NCBI GenBank assembly: GCA_964489265.1
Contig: CAZAXX010000019.1
Coordinates: 1-35,080 of the forward strand
DNA from: CAYRUP01 sp964489265
GTDB taxonomy: Bacteria > Pseudomonadota > Gammaproteobacteria > DSM-16500
Reading direction: 5' to 3'
Length of the DNA stretch: 35,080 bases
Part shown: in pieces, positions 32,944 through 35,080 of the stretch
Layout: each line of letters begins with the position of its first letter
Position numbering within the stretch: the first letter of the stretch is position 1
Position numbers and translations under genes: made by a program
Notes under the pieces: model-generated
What the model saw: the letters and a program-made list of their open reading frames with translations, nothing else
Told to the model about the DNA's origin: nothing
Databases searched by the model: none

Positions 32944-33689
32944 TTGAATTAATGTTGGCGTTATCACTCAGTATTTTTTTGATTAGTCTTCTATTTGAAA
33001 TTTATTTAATAGCGGAAAATAGTCAATTGACACAGGCAGCATTAATTTCACTGCAAGAAAACGAACAAATTCTCAGTCAATTAGTTTTACGACATATTCG
33101 CATGGCAGGTTATGCCGGCTGTGAAAAATTGGCGGATGATTTTCCATTTTATAATCATTTGACAGAGAAAGTGAGTTTAAGCAATAAAATTCAATTGTCT
33201 CAGCAATCAGGCGTGACATTGTGGCATGCTGGAATTGAAAGTGCTTTATTGATTAAACCGATGCGTGGGTTTGCAACATTTTATGCAACAGCTAATCCGC
33301 CATTTGCTATCGGTGATAAATTAATTATTTCCGATTGCAAAACGGCTGATTTATTTAGCATAAAACAGATTTCAATATTAAGTAATGGAATTCAAAAAAT
33401 AGTAACGACAGTCCCGCTCAATAAACTCTATGCAGAAAATGCAGAAGTACGTGAATTTGTCTGGGAGTCGTTTTTTGTTAGCGACACGGGACGGCTTGAT
33501 CTGCAGCAAAAACCTGTTTATGCATTATTTATGCGAGGACAGGATGATCGTAAAACAGAATTAGTAGAGGGTGTGACTTCGATGCAAGTTGAATTGGATC
33601 AGATGGAAAATGGGGCGGCGGTCGTGGGTGTTGCATTCGCTTTTACTATTTTAAATAAAACATGGCACACCTATGTTTCATTACGCTAA
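32907..33689 (+). CDS. PilW-like minor pilin
   Basis: A 260-aa protein with a classic type IV prepilin leader: MFKRKNSIG, cut before ITLIELMLAL, with Glu5 of the mature form. A hydrophobic helix follows to about residue 35. The rest fits PilW, a minor pilin that, with PilV and PilX, primes type IV pilus assembly. The start at 32907 is set by the leader and by a GGAGAAGCAGG site; a longer frame to 32856 is open but irrelevant. It overlaps pilV-like by 37 nt and pilX-like by 17 nt. Confidence 0.82.
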   Translation: MFKRKNSIGITLIELMLALSLSIFLISLLFEIYLIAENSQLTQAALISLQENEQILSQLVLRHIRMAGYAGCEKLADDFPFYNHLTEKVSLSNKIQLSQQSGVTLWHAGIESALLIKPMRGFATFYATANPPFAIGDKLIISDCKTADLFSIKQISILSNGIQKIVTTVPLNKLYAENAEVREFVWESFFVSDTGRLDLQQKPVYALFMRGQDDRKTELVEGVTSMQVELDQMENGAAVVGVAFAFTILNKTWHTYVSLR

Positions 33690-34209
33690 GAAACAACACG
33701 GAATTATCTTGCTGTTAGTGCTGGTTTTTATGCCGCTGATTGTTTTATTGAGTTGGTGTGCCTTAGCAAATGTCATGTTTGCCATGAAAACCAGTAAAAT
33801 GCTGAATCAACGTAATCAAGCTTTTCATGTTGCTCTGAGCGCACTTCACCAATCCGAAACCGAGCTTATTTCGACGTTGCCACATTGCCTTATTCCACAG
33901 ACAGAAACCAATCAATTAATTACAAAATCGCTGGCTTGGTGGCAATCAGCTGAAACTTGCGCTGGCAATTTTCAGCGGTTTAAGTACTATTATGTGGTCG
34001 AGCCGCTCGGCGATGATGCTTGTGCTAGCATTGAAAATACCCAAGCCACTGCAGCCTATTTTCGCATGACGCTTTTATTAAGCGCGAATGCGGGTGTTAA
34101 GATTTTTTTACAAAGCAGCGTCGTAAGAGCGAGTGATTTGCAGCAACTTTGTGAAGGCGCGCATCATTTAGTTAAGATGGGACGCCAGGCATGGAGTGAG
34201 TTAGATTAA
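33673..34209 (+). CDS. PilX-like minor pilin
   Basis: A 178-aa protein with a prepilin-like leader MFHYAKKQHG, then a hydrophobic helix (IILLLVLVFMPLIVLLSW). There is no Glu5, as in PilX/GspK-type pilins that sit at the pilus tip. The Cys-containing C-terminal region is not otherwise recognised. It starts inside the end of pilW (17 nt). pilY1 and pilE, which usually follow, are missing: the next gene is a dehydrogenase. Confidence 0.75.
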   Translation: MFHYAKKQHGIILLLVLVFMPLIVLLSWCALANVMFAMKTSKMLNQRNQAFHVALSALHQSETELISTLPHCLIPQTETNQLITKSLAWWQSAETCAGNFQRFKYYYVVEPLGDDACASIENTQATAAYFRMTLLLSANAGVKIFLQSSVVRASDLQQLCEGAHHLVKMGRQAWSELD

Positions 34210-34227
34210 ACGTTAAGGACTATAACA

Positions 34228-35046
34228 ATGAACAATTTAAAAGATAAAATTATTTTTATTACAGGCGCAAGCCGCGGGATAGGGCGTGAAATTGCGTTAC
34301 GCGCTGCGCGAGATGGCGCTAAAATCGTTATTGCTGCAAAAACAGATGAGCCGCATCCAAAATTGGAAGGGACTATTCATTCTGTTGCCAAAGAAGTTGA
34401 AGCGGCGGGTGGAATTGCATTACCTCTTTTGTTGGATGTGCGTGATGAATCGATGATACAAGCGGCGGTAGCGAAAACAGTTGAGACATGGGGTGGTATT
34501 GATATTTTGGTAAATAATGCAAGTGCGATTTCCATTACGCCCACACTAGAAACATCGATGAAACGATTTGATTTAATTTTCTCTGTCAATGCGCGCGGAA
34601 CGTTTCTGTGTTCACAAGCATGCATTCCACATCTTAAAAAAGCGAGAAATCCACATATTTTAAATTTATCCCCACCATTAAACATGGAGCCAAAGTGGTT
34701 TAAAGATCATTTAGCTTATACCATGTCAAAATATGGCATGAGCATGTGTACGTTGGGAATGGCAGCTGAATTTAAAGCAGCGGGCATTGCAGTAAATTCG
34801 TTGTGGCCAAGAACGACAATTGCAACCGCTGCGATTGAAGTGAATTTTCCAAAAGAAATTTTGCAAGCGAGTCGCAAACCCAGCATTATGGCAGATGCAG
34901 CGCATGCAATTTTTACAAGCAATAGCCGCGAAGTGACTGGAAATTTCTTTATTGACGAAGACTTATTAAAATCCCATGGCGTGACCGATTTTAGTCATTA
35001 TGCGCTGGATCCAAAGGTGCCGTTGTTTACGGATTTGTTTTTGTAA
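34228..35046 (+). CDS. Short-chain dehydrogenase, HSDL2-like
   Basis: A 272-aa SDR. The cofactor motif is TGASRGIG (12-19), with NNAS at 96-99 and a catalytic set of Ser148, Tyr164 and Lys168 (YTMSK). The KTDEPHPKLEGTIHSVAKEV segment (38-57) and ILNLSPPLN are typical of the hydroxysteroid-dehydrogenase-like-2 group; the C-terminal SCP2 lipid-binding domain of animal HSDL2 is absent. The substrate is unknown, possibly a fatty acyl or sterol-like compound. It lies 18 nt after pilX, but the functional link is not evident. AAGGAC precedes the ATG. Confidence 0.9.
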   Translation: MNNLKDKIIFITGASRGIGREIALRAARDGAKIVIAAKTDEPHPKLEGTIHSVAKEVEAAGGIALPLLLDVRDESMIQAAVAKTVETWGGIDILVNNASAISITPTLETSMKRFDLIFSVNARGTFLCSQACIPHLKKARNPHILNLSPPLNMEPKWFKDHLAYTMSKYGMSMCTLGMAAEFKAAGIAVNSLWPRTTIATAAIEVNFPKEILQASRKPSIMADAAHAIFTSNSREVTGNFFIDEDLLKSHGVTDFSHYALDPKVPLFTDLFL

Positions 35047-35052
35047 GGCTTT

Positions 35053-35080
35053 GTCATCCTGAACGAAGTGAAGGATCTTC
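35053..35080. repeat. GTCATCCTGA-type repeat, cut by the window end
   Basis: The last 28 bases begin with GTCATCCTGAACGAAGTGAA, the same arm as at 13964, 7 nt after the stop of the SDR gene. The remainder of the element is outside the window. Confidence 0.8.

Noticed and set aside
9726..35080. Repeated GTCATCC and CGTCATTGCG units as a possible CRISPR array.
   Set aside because: The copies are kilobases apart, palindromic and without regular spacers or cas genes.

Overview
The window reads as chromosome of a low-GC (by eye about 40%) gammaproteobacterium, most likely a host-associated or intracellular member of the Legionellales/Coxiellaceae side. The reasons are enterobacterial-type gene orders (kdsD-kdsC-lptC-lptA-lptB opposite mlaFEDCB; bamD opposite rluD-pgeF), many dispersed palindromic intergenic repeats, and several genes with a eukaryote-facing look: a sphingosine-1-phosphate-lyase-like enzyme, a small protein with a WHEP-like helical segment, a papain/transglutaminase-fold candidate and a cytochrome P450. 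The organism itself cannot be named from the sequence.

Layout. 0.1-5.4 kb, minus strand: an M50 peptidase, a DUF2167 membrane protein, an HPr-type phosphocarrier, and the LPS-transport and Kdo genes lptB, lptA, lptC, kdsC, kdsD. 5.5-9.8 kb, plus strand: a PspC-domain protein, mlaFEDCB (retrograde phospholipid transport) and a 323-aa protein with a Cys-His-Asp arrangement. 9.9-13.1 kb, minus: a two-PDZ HtrA protease, pgeF and rluD. Then bamD (plus). 14-19.2 kb, minus: P450, BON protein, LysE-family exporter, nadE, ygfZ. Then pncA (plus) converging on ubiG-gph (minus). 21.3-28.2 kb, plus: a tiny secreted Ser/Thr/Ala-rich protein, pepN, fumC, the S1P-lyase-like gene and the WHEP-like gene. 28.3-30.9 kb, minus: a CPA2/Kef-type antiporter and marC. 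Then serC (plus), a YciA-like thioesterase (minus), three minor-pilin genes (pilV/W/X-like) and a short-chain dehydrogenase (plus).

How the genes work together. The left third is almost wholly an envelope-biogenesis block: Kdo synthesis, LPS export, phospholipid retrieval, outer-membrane protein assembly (BamD) and periplasmic quality control (HtrA). pncA and nadE are two steps of NAD salvage. The rest is mostly housekeeping metabolism.

Most worth a second look: the two-gene S1P-lyase-like/WHEP-like segment (25.9-28.2 kb), bracketed by an identical 24-bp direct repeat; the cysteine-protease-like gene at the end of the mla operon, whose last 14 residues are encoded by a dispersed repeat; the BON-P450 pair; and a 162-bp palindromic element that seems to have split a formerly tight pepN-fumC junction. 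No rRNA, tRNA, CRISPR array or intact transposase gene was seen.
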